Translations under genes and position numbers: made by a program
Assembly (NCBI GenBank): GCA_021396245.1
Contig: WNYE01000030.1
Span: 310,001 to 374,000 of the forward strand
Source of the DNA: Sporothrix humicola
Taxonomy: Eukaryota; Ascomycota; Sordariomycetes; Ophiostomatales; Ophiostomataceae
Reading direction: 5' to 3'
Length of the DNA stretch: 64,000 nt
Notes under the pieces: model-generated
Told to the model about the DNA's origin: nothing
What the model saw: only the letters and a program-made list of their open reading frames with translations
Databases searched by the model: none
Shown: piece after piece, positions 1 to 8,823 of the stretch
How the letters are laid out: every line of letters starts with the position of its first letter
Numbering within the stretch: position 1 is the stretch's first letter

Positions 1-1235
1 TTTCTTGTTTGCAGGGGAGTAGCTTTTTTTTTTTTCTGAAGACCTGGAAAGACCCACTTTTGTAGACTCTTGCTGTCTGATTGGACATTTTTGTAAAGTG
101 GGTCTTCTGATGTTGACGACGTGTGTAAGTCGTCCTGATGGTAAACATCATCAACCATACCGGCTCCTCTGAAGCAGCTTTCATCTTGCAAAATTTTCAT
201 GCACATGAAGAGGGGCAGTCCTCAAAGTATTCAAGCGGACTGAAAAGTGAGATTTCTTCCTTTTTCCTTGGGGCCTGCAAACTAACCCTTAATGTCCACG
301 AAACGGACGGCGAGACGATTCACCTCGACTTTTCTTGAAGAAAAACCGTCAACAGCATGTTAAAAACGGCTTGTTTATGCTGCACAAGTCGACATAGTAG
401 TATATATCTGCTATTTAACTTGGGTAGACAAAAAAAAACTCAAATTTACAAAAGGGTCAGAGCCTGTAGCCACGTAGTCAGAGCCAAACAGGGCCGGGTT
501 CTTGCCCTATTTTCGCCTTATTGAAAGGAGAAAGCGTCGAAATAGGGGCAGAAGTGAATTTTGTGCGCAGCGCAGAGCACACTGTAGGCCTGTAGTAGTG
601 TTGTGCAGTCACATTCTGGGAGGATTTCTTGGTTGGATGGTGGTTTGATTTTTTGCCCATCTCCTTTTTTTTATTCTTTCCTCATCGTCAACTCAACCAC
701 AACCATCGCTCCACCTACCGCACACCATGGCTTGCAGCCACCCCTAGGAGTCTATTTCAGTCTCTAACGAGATATCAAAGCAACTCTCTGGGTTGTATTT
801 GACTTCACATAATTTTTTTGGCGAAGAAATCCAACCGCGCAATCAAATTTCGTCCCTCCGACGAGAGGCCTTGCGGTCCGACGTTTTTCAAAACCGGCCC
901 CGACATCTCTCCTTCCACAATCTCCGACGCCCCGGAACCTTCCCCCCCTCGGACGAAACTGCAAACATTCTTTTAATCGCTTTGAATACAAAATCACCGC
1001 GAAAGGTTCAAGTACCATAAAGTGGTATCTATTTCGAGCTTCTCCTTTTTTCTCGAGGACATTGTGAGTTTTTTTTTTTTTTTTTTCGTTGTAGACATCT
1101 CTTTTCCAATGAATCTGTGCATCTGTTTCGTTTGAGGGCATAAATAGTAACCATATATCGGACAGCAGGTTGATATCTTAAGAATAAGACCAATCCCACA
1201 CTTTTCGCGTCCATCGCTACCCCACAGTCGCAAAG
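1..1235. other. Intergenic / 5' flank of the giant glycosyltransferase-like gene
   Basis: No convincing gene is visible here. The window opens on a pyrimidine tract ending in a possible 3' splice site (TTTGCAG, about 8-14), so the left edge might be the tail of an upstream gene. An ATG frame of 66 codons (138-338, +) and one of 60 codons (478-660, -) have no recognisable domain and are too short to support. A 10-bp perfect inverted repeat lies at 51-60 and 95-104. The T-rich run at 1069-1086 and the CAAAG context just before the ATG at 1236 fit a promoter and leader for the downstream gene. Confidence 0.4.
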
Positions 1236-4200
1236 ATGCCTGTGGCACGGTGGGTGTTGGGGCACACTCCCCAACGCCTCATCATCTGGATTCTGGCCAG
1301 CTTTGATTTCCTCTTCATCAAGGCCGAGGCCAGCGACACATATTATGTGGACGGCCAGTCCAGGTTCTACATTTCTATCCGCCCCATCCTCTCCTACATC
1401 TTCTTCCCTTTATTGTGGTTCATCGACGGATACATTGATCATGTCGACGCGCTCTATCTGCACGGCTCGCGGGCTGATCTGCGGCTCGACCGGTATTGCC
1501 GGCACATTCGCTGGCTTTACGGCCGTATGCGCAGTAACAGCCAGGTCCTCACCCCCAGCGCTGTCGGGTATAACGATTTCGAGCTGGACAACGGCGAGGG
1601 CCCGAGTTCGCCGCACCAACAGCTCAGCCTGCTCCATACGCCGCCCGATTATGAACCCACCGTCAGCTACGCGTACGGCAGTGGACCGTCGTCGCAAGGC
1701 GCGTCATACTTTGGCAGCGGCGTGGTGAACGCCATCAAGACCGTTTTTAGCTTCCTGTACATGGCACCCTTTTTCGCTGCATCCCACCTTCGGCGCTGCA
1801 TTCCCACCCGTCTTCCCCGTCTTCCCCGTCTTCCCCGTCGTCGTTGCCGGCCTGTGCGCCTGCTGTTCCCCCTTGTCGCATTGTGCCTGACTGTCTACGT
1901 TATCATAATGCCGACTCCAAATATTGAATCACACGGCCAGTCGATTGCAAAATTGGCCGCAGCGGGGGCCGCCGCTCTTTCAGCGCCAGGTTCAGATCCA
2001 GTGCCAGGTTCGGTGCCGGTGTCGGCTCTTTCCACAGCGGCTGGCGGAAGTGGTATTGTCAATGCCAGCGCTGAGGCTCCATCCCCATCCCCGCCTGCAG
2101 ACGAAGTGGAAGAGGCCCCGTTCCCTGGCTTCCCCATCGGTTTCCCGCCTGGACCTCCGATCCAGTTCCCGGAATTCCTGCTCCCGCCAAAGAAGAAGAC
2201 CTGCGAGCCCAAGTGCAAGCTCAAGCCGACGTCTCTTGAGAACTACCCTATCCACTTTTCCAACACACAGGGATGGGTGGACCATGACGATTCCTTGCGC
2301 TACAAGAAGATCCCCTCTCTGGACCCGCGGCCCATTGTGTACGGAAGACTGGACAACGGCACCATGATCTACAGCACCTATGTTGACAATGTCTTGGTGC
2401 ACGGAGCTGTGGTCAGCGGCACAGTGGTCAACGGAAACATGGGCGACGGCTCGCTTGGCAACGGCACCTTTAGCAAGGGCAGCTTCTCGCGCGGCGATCT
2501 GGCCAACGGCACGCTGTTCAACGACGCGTTCATCCCCGGCACTTTTAAGAGGCTCAAGTTTGCCGACGGCTCGGCTGTCAGCGGCGAGTTCAAGAGCACG
2601 TTTGTCGACGGCAGGGTTATCGACGCAAACATAGTCGAAGGCACCTTCATGAACGGCACGGTTGCAAACGGCACACTTGTCCTGAACCACCTGCTCAATG
2701 GCGAAAAAGCCGAGATCCACGACGGCACCATTGTCAACGGTGCCATGCTGTATTATCCCAAGAAGGATCCCATGGCCAACGAGACGCTGCCACTCGACAA
2801 CGCCCTCTTCTTCAACCTCTCGTCCACGTTTGTTGATCCCAAGCCGATCCCGTTCAACGGCACTCTTGTCTACGACAACGGCACGACCATCTACCCCGAT
2901 GCCACGCTCGTGGACGGGAACGGCACGACCTTTTATCCCGACGGCACGCGCCTGTTCAAGAATGGCACGTTTGCCGATCTGGACGGCCAGTTTTTCAACC
3001 GCACCGACCCCGTCTCGGCCGAAATCAATCCGCCCGCAGCCAACCCCCCTACCAAGGTCACCATCAAGACGGCCCAACCCAAGGAGGCCAGGCCCAAGGA
3101 GCTCAGCATGGAGGACATGGCCGACTTTGTCAACTTTATCGTCGACAAGCACAACCTCGGCAGCGACCTCAAGGTGAAGACGGTGCGCATCCAGCCCGTC
3201 TTTGACACGGAGACGTACAACAACGAGCCCAGCTACCCCAACGCCGTGTTCCCGGTCGATCTGGGCACCCCGTCGCTGACGACCATCGGCCAGCCGCTGG
3301 ACGAGTTCTCGCGCTTCCAGCGCATCCTGGCGCCCGGCCGGAGGGCGCTGCAGGAAATGTCGCGGCACGAGATCATGCAGGCGCTCAACGATTTTTCGGA
3401 AAAGTATTTCATGGACCTGCCCGAGAACTGGGCCTTTGTCAATGGGCAGCTCGACATGAAACGGGTCAAGAAGGTCAAGGCGATGCAAAACAAGGCGTCT
3501 AATGCACGGCATCGGGACGTAACCCGGCATGAACATCTTCAGCCGCGGGCATGGAACCAGGTCCTAAAGATTGCACGTGCGTTCCGGCGCGTCAAGCTGG
3601 GCCCCGAGCACATGGACGCCGTGCGCCTCGAAAACGGCGACGATATCCGCTTCCTGTACGATGACCCGCGGGACATGAGCCAGGGATTCCTTGGCCACCA
3701 CGGGTACGTCCTGGACTGCGGCGATTCTGATTCCGGCAGCTGTACCGCCCTTGAAGAATACGAAGAGGAATCTTCTGAGGAAGCTTCAGCTGGTCATGGC
3801 CAAAATGGTACCCAGAATGTTCCCCAAGGCCGCCCCCAGACCACCCCGAACCTGCCCGCGGACTTGGAAGAGTTGTTCCGACAGGCCGTCGACAAGGGCA
3901 TGGCCGCCGCTTTGGACTCCATGCGCCAGTCCATGTCCCCCGCCGCGCAGAACCAGCAGGTCCAGGACCAGAAGCAGATTCAGAAGCAAGATCAGAAGCA
4001 AGATCAGAAGCAAGATCAGAAGCAGAAGCCCAACAAAGTCAGCCGTAACCTCTCTGACGAAACCGGACCCTCTTATCCAGACGAGTTTGTCGACGGCGAA
4101 CGCGAAGCGTATGAGAAGGCCGTCGCGCGCAAGAACATGGCAAAGCGCGACAAGGCTCCTCCTCCTCCTCCTCCTCCCTTAAAGCAGAAGAAGCCAGCCA

Positions 4201-7200
4201 AGCCAGCCGTGGTCCCTGATTCCGGCATCCCCCTTGGCCACTACAACTACACCACCGAGGGCGTCAAGCCGGGCTTCGCGCGCGTCATGTACAGCCCGCC
4301 CGGACGCCACCAGCCCGTCTATGACTATGTCCTGAGCGCCAAACAGAGCCTCAATCTCAGCGGCATTGACCCTGTCACGCTGCGCTTCCACGGCAACAGC
4401 TCCGGCTTCACCGTCGGCGAGACCAACAGCCCGAGCGAGCCTGTGCGGGTCTTTGACTTTATGGAGGAGCTGACCATTGTGCACGACGAAGACGTGTACG
4501 TCATCTCGAACAACGGCACCGACATTGCGTACACCAAGTTCGACTACGAGAAACGCAAAGAGTCGTTCCTCAAGTACATTGACAAGCCCGCAGACGCCCA
4601 CCTCTTTGACCCCGTGTCGGCCCCCGCTCCTCTCCAAAAGTCGCACCCGCTGCCCAGCCTCCCCTTTGGCAGAATCGCGTTGCCCGTGAGCGGTCGTGGC
4701 GTCCGGCCAGACCCGGGCCCTCTCAGCTTACTCAATGAGCCTGTCGACGGCAAGATGCCTGGCGGCACGGTCCCTCAGGGCCAGCGGCTCCGGCGATACA
4801 AGGACGCGCCGCCGGACCTGCCGTTTGTGCGTCCCGGCGCGCTCGATGCCTCGGGCGTCATGTTTGGCGTGTCCACGACGTACTCGCGCCTGCACAACAA
4901 CGACTTTGCGGCGATCGATGACTGGGCGCGCTGGCTCACGGACGGCCAGGGCAACTCCAACGGTGCGTTCCTGTACGTGTCGCTGCATCGTCCGCGCGGC
5001 AAGGAGACGGAGACGGTCGTCAAGCTGCTCGAGGAGAGCGGCATCTTCTTTGATCTCGTCGAGGACTGGGGCCACCCGGCCGAGGGCGTTGGCGGCGGGC
5101 CGGAGGACGTCCATCCGCTGCCGGTCGTGCCCGACGCCGACAGCATCCGTTACTCCAACATGCTGCTCTGGATGCAGGACTACAACTTCAACAACTTTGG
5201 CGACGGCCGCCCGAACCAGCCCCAGCGGCCGCCGGTCGTCAAGGAGGTCGACGGCAAGAAGTACGAGGAGTTCCCGCCGATCGAGCGCTACCCGCCGTGG
5301 CACATCAGCATGTACGGCCTCATCGACGACGACGTCTTCGTGCCCGACATGCGCCGTCTCGTGTCCAAGCTGCGCGAACACCGCGGCCTCGTCCCCACCA
5401 CCGACCTGTCCCACGCCACGTCGTCGGCCTCGGGCGAGTACTGGAAATACGACCACAACCTGTGGCTCGGCTTCCCCAGCGACCCCTGGTCCGACTGGAC
5501 CTTCCACAACGGCACGACGCTGTACAACCAGTTTTCCTGGGAGTTCAACACCTTTGGCGGCGCCGTCTCCACCAGCGGCCTCGACAAGCGCTTCGTCAAC
5601 AGGGACGTCGGCGACCTGCTGCCGACCTCGTTTGGCGGCGGCATCGTCCTGATGGCCGCCGATCTCGCCCACCGCGTGTCGAACCTCGACTGTCTGCGCA
5701 CGTCGCTGCGCGGCAACACCATCAACACCGTGTACAAGGCCAACCGCGCCGCCTTTTACCGCGGCGCGCACCCGGAGCCCGGCTGGGAAGAGCAGATGTT
5801 CCGCTGCGCCGCCAAGAGTATTTCGGATGTCAAGCTGCGCCTGGTCCCCAGCTACTACTCACCCTCCGACGTGGCGCAGTACGGCAACCTGTGGCAGTCG
5901 GGCGCCGACCAGGGCTCCCGGTTCGCCCGCCAGCTCGCGCGCATGAACCAGTATAACGGCGGTACGCACCCCTTTGTCATGCACAACTCTCGCCACTGGC
6001 ACAACTTTGACGTCGGCGCCGCCCATCAGGTCACCGATGTGGCCGGCCCCGACAGCTTCCTGCAGCGCTTCGTCTTCCCCAACGGCTGGGTCCTCGTCAA
6101 CGGCCACAGCCTGACGCACTATTCTGGCCTCAGCATCCACCCGCTCGAGCGCCACGGCGAGGTCGACTTCAGCGACAAGGAGCGCGAGTTTGCCGGCACG
6201 AAGCTCGCCGCCCGCTACCAGGAGTACAAGAACCAGCGCGACTACTACGACGCCCTCAACGTGTTCCTCGAGAACCCGCAGCGCCCCAACGACCCCGTGG
6301 CCATCGACTGGCGCGGCAAGCAGCAGACGTACCGCATCCTCGAGACCAGCGTGCTCCCCGACGGCTCGGTCATCCAGGCCTATGTGCGCCGCCGCGACAC
6401 CGGCCTGCTGGACCTCACGGCCATCGGCGGCCGCATGTCCTTTGAGAACAACCACAAGCACCTGGCCGTGCCCGCCTCCGTCAAGGGCGGCCTCGAGGGC
6501 AGCCAGCGGGACGCGTCCAGCGAGGCGCCATCGCCGAGCATCGACGAGGTCATTGTGCTCCTCTGGGAGAAGAGCGAAGGAGCCCCCCCTCTGGTGCCCC
6601 ACGGCAACCGGAGCCATAACTGGGACTCCTGGTTCCCCTGGAGCCTCTTTTTCAAGATTTGTCTCGGATTCGGTGTCGCCTATGAGGTTGTTGCCATGCG
6701 CTGCCCCATGCTTCAGATCAGCGGTCAGACTCCCACGAAGCGTGCTGTCGGGCTGACCACCGTCTTCCTCCGTAGGCGCGGTGTGCTTTGGCGTCTTCGC
6801 ATGCTGGGAGAGGATGTGGGCGCCGCGATACGGAGATCCAGGAGCTTCCAGGAATTGCGGGGATGGACCCTCTGGCTGTGGAATCCCGTCGCTTACTGGG
6901 TCCACGACGGTTATGCCGCCCACATCGCCGAGCTTGCCGCTTATGCTGGTGATCTTGCAACAAGACTGGACGGCATGCGGGTAAAAGAATGGGGGTCTGT
7001 TCCTCAAGATGTGGCCGCCATGGATGAGCCCGATGTCGAGATTGCCGTGCCGAGACGAGCCAGCCGTGCCGCCAGACTGGCCAAGGCCAGACGAGGCAAG
7101 GCCAAGATGGTCGATGCCCCCACGGCCTCCATAAGACAACACGCAACATATATGGATGACGACTCGGCTTGCGATGTGGACATAAACGACCCGCGGTTCC

Positions 7201-8174
7201 ATGCTTTCGGCGAGGCAGGCCCTTCAGGCCAAAACAGGGCCCGGTTACAGCCCAGCTTTTCTGCCAGGCCTCCCGAAAAGCCCTCGATGAAAAAGATTGA
7301 ACGATCGTACGAGAGCTATCTCCAAGAACTCGATGATCTGCAGAGCGCTTTGATCGAGGGAAGCAAGACCACAAAGACTGTGAGGTTCGCAGGGGACGAG
7401 GTCGTGGATGAAGATGGCGGGGCTGCAGACACCGAAGCGCCGGAAAATAACGTCTCTGAGGAAGGGTCGAACTCTCCCGTCTCCGACGATGTCCAAGGTC
7501 CGTCCGAAGACAGCACCGCCACGGCCAAGCCTGATCCAGTAGTGGCCTCTGGTGTAGAGTCAGCATCCGAAGATTCCACTCCGGAGACTTCCAATCCAGA
7601 AAATCCCTCTTCCAATCCAGAAGATCCCTCTCATGACGAATCCACCCCGCGGTCTTCCAGTCTGGACGACGCTCCTCCCAACGGAACTGCCCTTGAAGAA
7701 GCAACTGAGGAGGCAACAGCCGAGGCAACAGGGGAGCCTGAAGAGGCACTCGAGGAAGCCACTGGGGAAGCAACTGAGGAGCCCAAAGAGCTTGAGGAGG
7801 CACCTGAGGAAGCACCCGAGGCCGCAAAGGAGACAACTAAAGGCGTCACTGAAGAGACCCCCGAGGAGCCTACCGAGGAGCCTACAGAGCCTACCGAGGA
7901 GCCCGCCAAAGAGGCCAACAAAGAGCCCGACGAAGAGCCGAACGAAGAGCCCGACAACGCTGGCGAAGGGCCATCCACCGGCGGTATGTCCGCCGCCCAG
8001 CGCGCCGAGCTTGACAATACAAGAGTCAGGATGAATGCCCTCTCTGCCAAGAGAAAGAAGAAGGAGAAAAAGAAGAAGAAGGCAGAGAAGGCGAAGAAGG
8101 ATGAAGATGAGAACGAGGATGACAACGGGGAGGAAAATAAAGGAGACGAGTCGAAAACCGCTCCGACGACCTAG
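1236..8174 (+). CDS. Giant membrane-anchored Fringe/GT31-like glycosyltransferase with pentapeptide-like NGT repeats
   Basis: One uninterrupted frame of 2312 codons, starting at an ATG in a good context (CAAAGATGCC). Two hydrophobic segments lie in the first 65 residues. An Arg/Pro-rich stretch (three LPR units) precedes a strong membrane segment near residue 210. Residues about 388-438 carry roughly ten five-residue units ending in glycine, continuing in degenerate form to about 510, with many N-G-T sequons up to about 590. A QDQK repeat (about 909-929) and a proline run follow. Residues about 1208-1630 resemble fungal GT31/Fringe proteins: a VMFGVSTTYSRL opening, the candidate metal-binding DDD at 1364-1366, and a downstream SFGGGIVL segment. 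A further hydrophobic stretch near 1805 precedes a Glu/Pro/Thr-rich tail (about 2149-2239) and a lysine cluster (about 2272-2289). I infer a Golgi or ER type II-like glycosyltransferase; substrate unknown. The family call is by motif only. Confidence 0.6.
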   Translation: MPVARWVLGHTPQRLIIWILASFDFLFIKAEASDTYYVDGQSRFYISIRPILSYIFFPLLWFIDGYIDHVDALYLHGSRADLRLDRYCRHIRWLYGRMRSNSQVLTPSAVGYNDFELDNGEGPSSPHQQLSLLHTPPDYEPTVSYAYGSGPSSQGASYFGSGVVNAIKTVFSFLYMAPFFAASHLRRCIPTRLPRLPRLPRRRCRPVRLLFPLVALCLTVYVIIMPTPNIESHGQSIAKLAAAGAAALSAPGSDPVPGSVPVSALSTAAGGSGIVNASAEAPSPSPPADEVEEAPFPGFPIGFPPGPPIQFPEFLLPPKKKTCEPKCKLKPTSLENYPIHFSNTQGWVDHDDSLRYKKIPSLDPRPIVYGRLDNGTMIYSTYVDNVLVHGAVVSGTVVNGNMGDGSLGNGTFSKGSFSRGDLANGTLFNDAFIPGTFKRLKFADGSAVSGEFKSTFVDGRVIDANIVEGTFMNGTVANGTLVLNHLLNGEKAEIHDGTIVNGAMLYYPKKDPMANETLPLDNALFFNLSSTFVDPKPIPFNGTLVYDNGTTIYPDATLVDGNGTTFYPDGTRLFKNGTFADLDGQFFNRTDPVSAEINPPAANPPTKVTIKTAQPKEARPKELSMEDMADFVNFIVDKHNLGSDLKVKTVRIQPVFDTETYNNEPSYPNAVFPVDLGTPSLTTIGQPLDEFSRFQRILAPGRRALQEMSRHEIMQALNDFSEKYFMDLPENWAFVNGQLDMKRVKKVKAMQNKASNARHRDVTRHEHLQPRAWNQVLKIARAFRRVKLGPEHMDAVRLENGDDIRFLYDDPRDMSQGFLGHHGYVLDCGDSDSGSCTALEEYEEESSEEASAGHGQNGTQNVPQGRPQTTPNLPADLEELFRQAVDKGMAAALDSMRQSMSPAAQNQQVQDQKQIQKQDQKQDQKQDQKQKPNKVSRNLSDETGPSYPDEFVDGEREAYEKAVARKNMAKRDKAPPPPPPPLKQKKPAKPAVVPDSGIPLGHYNYTTEGVKPGFARVMYSPPGRHQPVYDYVLSAKQSLNLSGIDPVTLRFHGNSSGFTVGETNSPSEPVRVFDFMEELTIVHDEDVYVISNNGTDIAYTKFDYEKRKESFLKYIDKPADAHLFDPVSAPAPLQKSHPLPSLPFGRIALPVSGRGVRPDPGPLSLLNEPVDGKMPGGTVPQGQRLRRYKDAPPDLPFVRPGALDASGVMFGVSTTYSRLHNNDFAAIDDWARWLTDGQGNSNGAFLYVSLHRPRGKETETVVKLLEESGIFFDLVEDWGHPAEGVGGGPEDVHPLPVVPDADSIRYSNMLLWMQDYNFNNFGDGRPNQPQRPPVVKEVDGKKYEEFPPIERYPPWHISMYGLIDDDVFVPDMRRLVSKLREHRGLVPTTDLSHATSSASGEYWKYDHNLWLGFPSDPWSDWTFHNGTTLYNQFSWEFNTFGGAVSTSGLDKRFVNRDVGDLLPTSFGGGIVLMAADLAHRVSNLDCLRTSLRGNTINTVYKANRAAFYRGAHPEPGWEEQMFRCAAKSISDVKLRLVPSYYSPSDVAQYGNLWQSGADQGSRFARQLARMNQYNGGTHPFVMHNSRHWHNFDVGAAHQVTDVAGPDSFLQRFVFPNGWVLVNGHSLTHYSGLSIHPLERHGEVDFSDKEREFAGTKLAARYQEYKNQRDYYDALNVFLENPQRPNDPVAIDWRGKQQTYRILETSVLPDGSVIQAYVRRRDTGLLDLTAIGGRMSFENNHKHLAVPASVKGGLEGSQRDASSEAPSPSIDEVIVLLWEKSEGAPPLVPHGNRSHNWDSWFPWSLFFKICLGFGVAYEVVAMRCPMLQISGQTPTKRAVGLTTVFLRRRGVLWRLRMLGEDVGAAIRRSRSFQELRGWTLWLWNPVAYWVHDGYAAHIAELAAYAGDLATRLDGMRVKEWGSVPQDVAAMDEPDVEIAVPRRASRAARLAKARRGKAKMVDAPTASIRQHATYMDDDSACDVDINDPRFHAFGEAGPSGQNRARLQPSFSARPPEKPSMKKIERSYESYLQELDDLQSALIEGSKTTKTVRFAGDEVVDEDGGAADTEAPENNVSEEGSNSPVSDDVQGPSEDSTATAKPDPVVASGVESASEDSTPETSNPENPSSNPEDPSHDESTPRSSSLDDAPPNGTALEEATEEATAEATGEPEEALEEATGEATEEPKELEEAPEEAPEAAKETTKGVTEETPEEPTEEPTEPTEEPAKEANKEPDEEPNEEPDNAGEGPSTGGMSAAQRAELDNTRVRMNALSAKRKKKEKKKKKAEKAKKDEDENEDDNGEENKGDESKTAPTT

Positions 8175-8823
8175 AATCCTGCGTTGTGATGTTAGCTGAT
8201 GTCTTTTCTTTGTCTTCCTTGTCTTTCTTGTTCCTCATTTTTCCTCTTTCTCGCATTTCATGATCGGTGGAACCCATCTTTTTCATAGCTCGTTGGTGGA
8301 TATCATCTTCTTCGTCGTTTTTTCCCCTGCATATCTATCTTGCTTTCGTTGTAGGATTGTAGAGTTTCGGCATTGCGCTGCATTTTTGTGTTTCTTTTTT
8401 CCTCTTCCTCCTCTCCTCCCTCTTCCTCACACCTTCTTGTGATACCCTTGTGATACCCATTTCCTTTTCTTTTTTCCTTTTTGATCTTTCCTTTCTCTTT
8501 TTTCTTTTGTTTGCTCATAGCATGCACTTTGCATAGCTTTGCACTATTATATTTTATACCCGATCGGGTTTTCTGCTTTCCTTTTCCACTTACCTGGCGC
8601 CATTTCGTCGTTCAAGGTAGTTGCAGCTCAGTACAGTATTGTTTCAATAAAATATTTCAAAATCTAAATGTGCTGGCCCGACCGTCTGTGAAACTCCGTA
8701 TATGCATGCTAAGCTCCGACCAATACATCAGAAGAAAATGTACCCAAAATGTAATCCGTCTTATGTCCAAAAAAGTGTCCAAAAATGAGCATCAAGAAAA
8801 TCAATAAAAATATCCAAAAATGA
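8175..8823. other. Convergent intergenic region
   Basis: This 649-bp gap separates the 3' ends of the GT31-like gene (+) and the OPT transporter (-). It is T/C-rich on the + strand and holds no supported gene. An AATAAAA at about 8646-8652 could serve + strand polyadenylation. It presumably contains the two 3' UTRs. Confidence 0.5.

Noticed and set aside
138..338. 66-codon ATG frame near the left edge
   Set aside because: No recognisable domain, short, and in AT-rich flank. It could be chance, so it is mentioned only in the flank entry.
1992..7202. Minus-strand open frames of 300-514 codons opposite the GT31-like gene
   Set aside because: Shadow frames caused by base composition and repeats. 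Their repetitive Val/Asp/Gly content mirrors the opposite strand.
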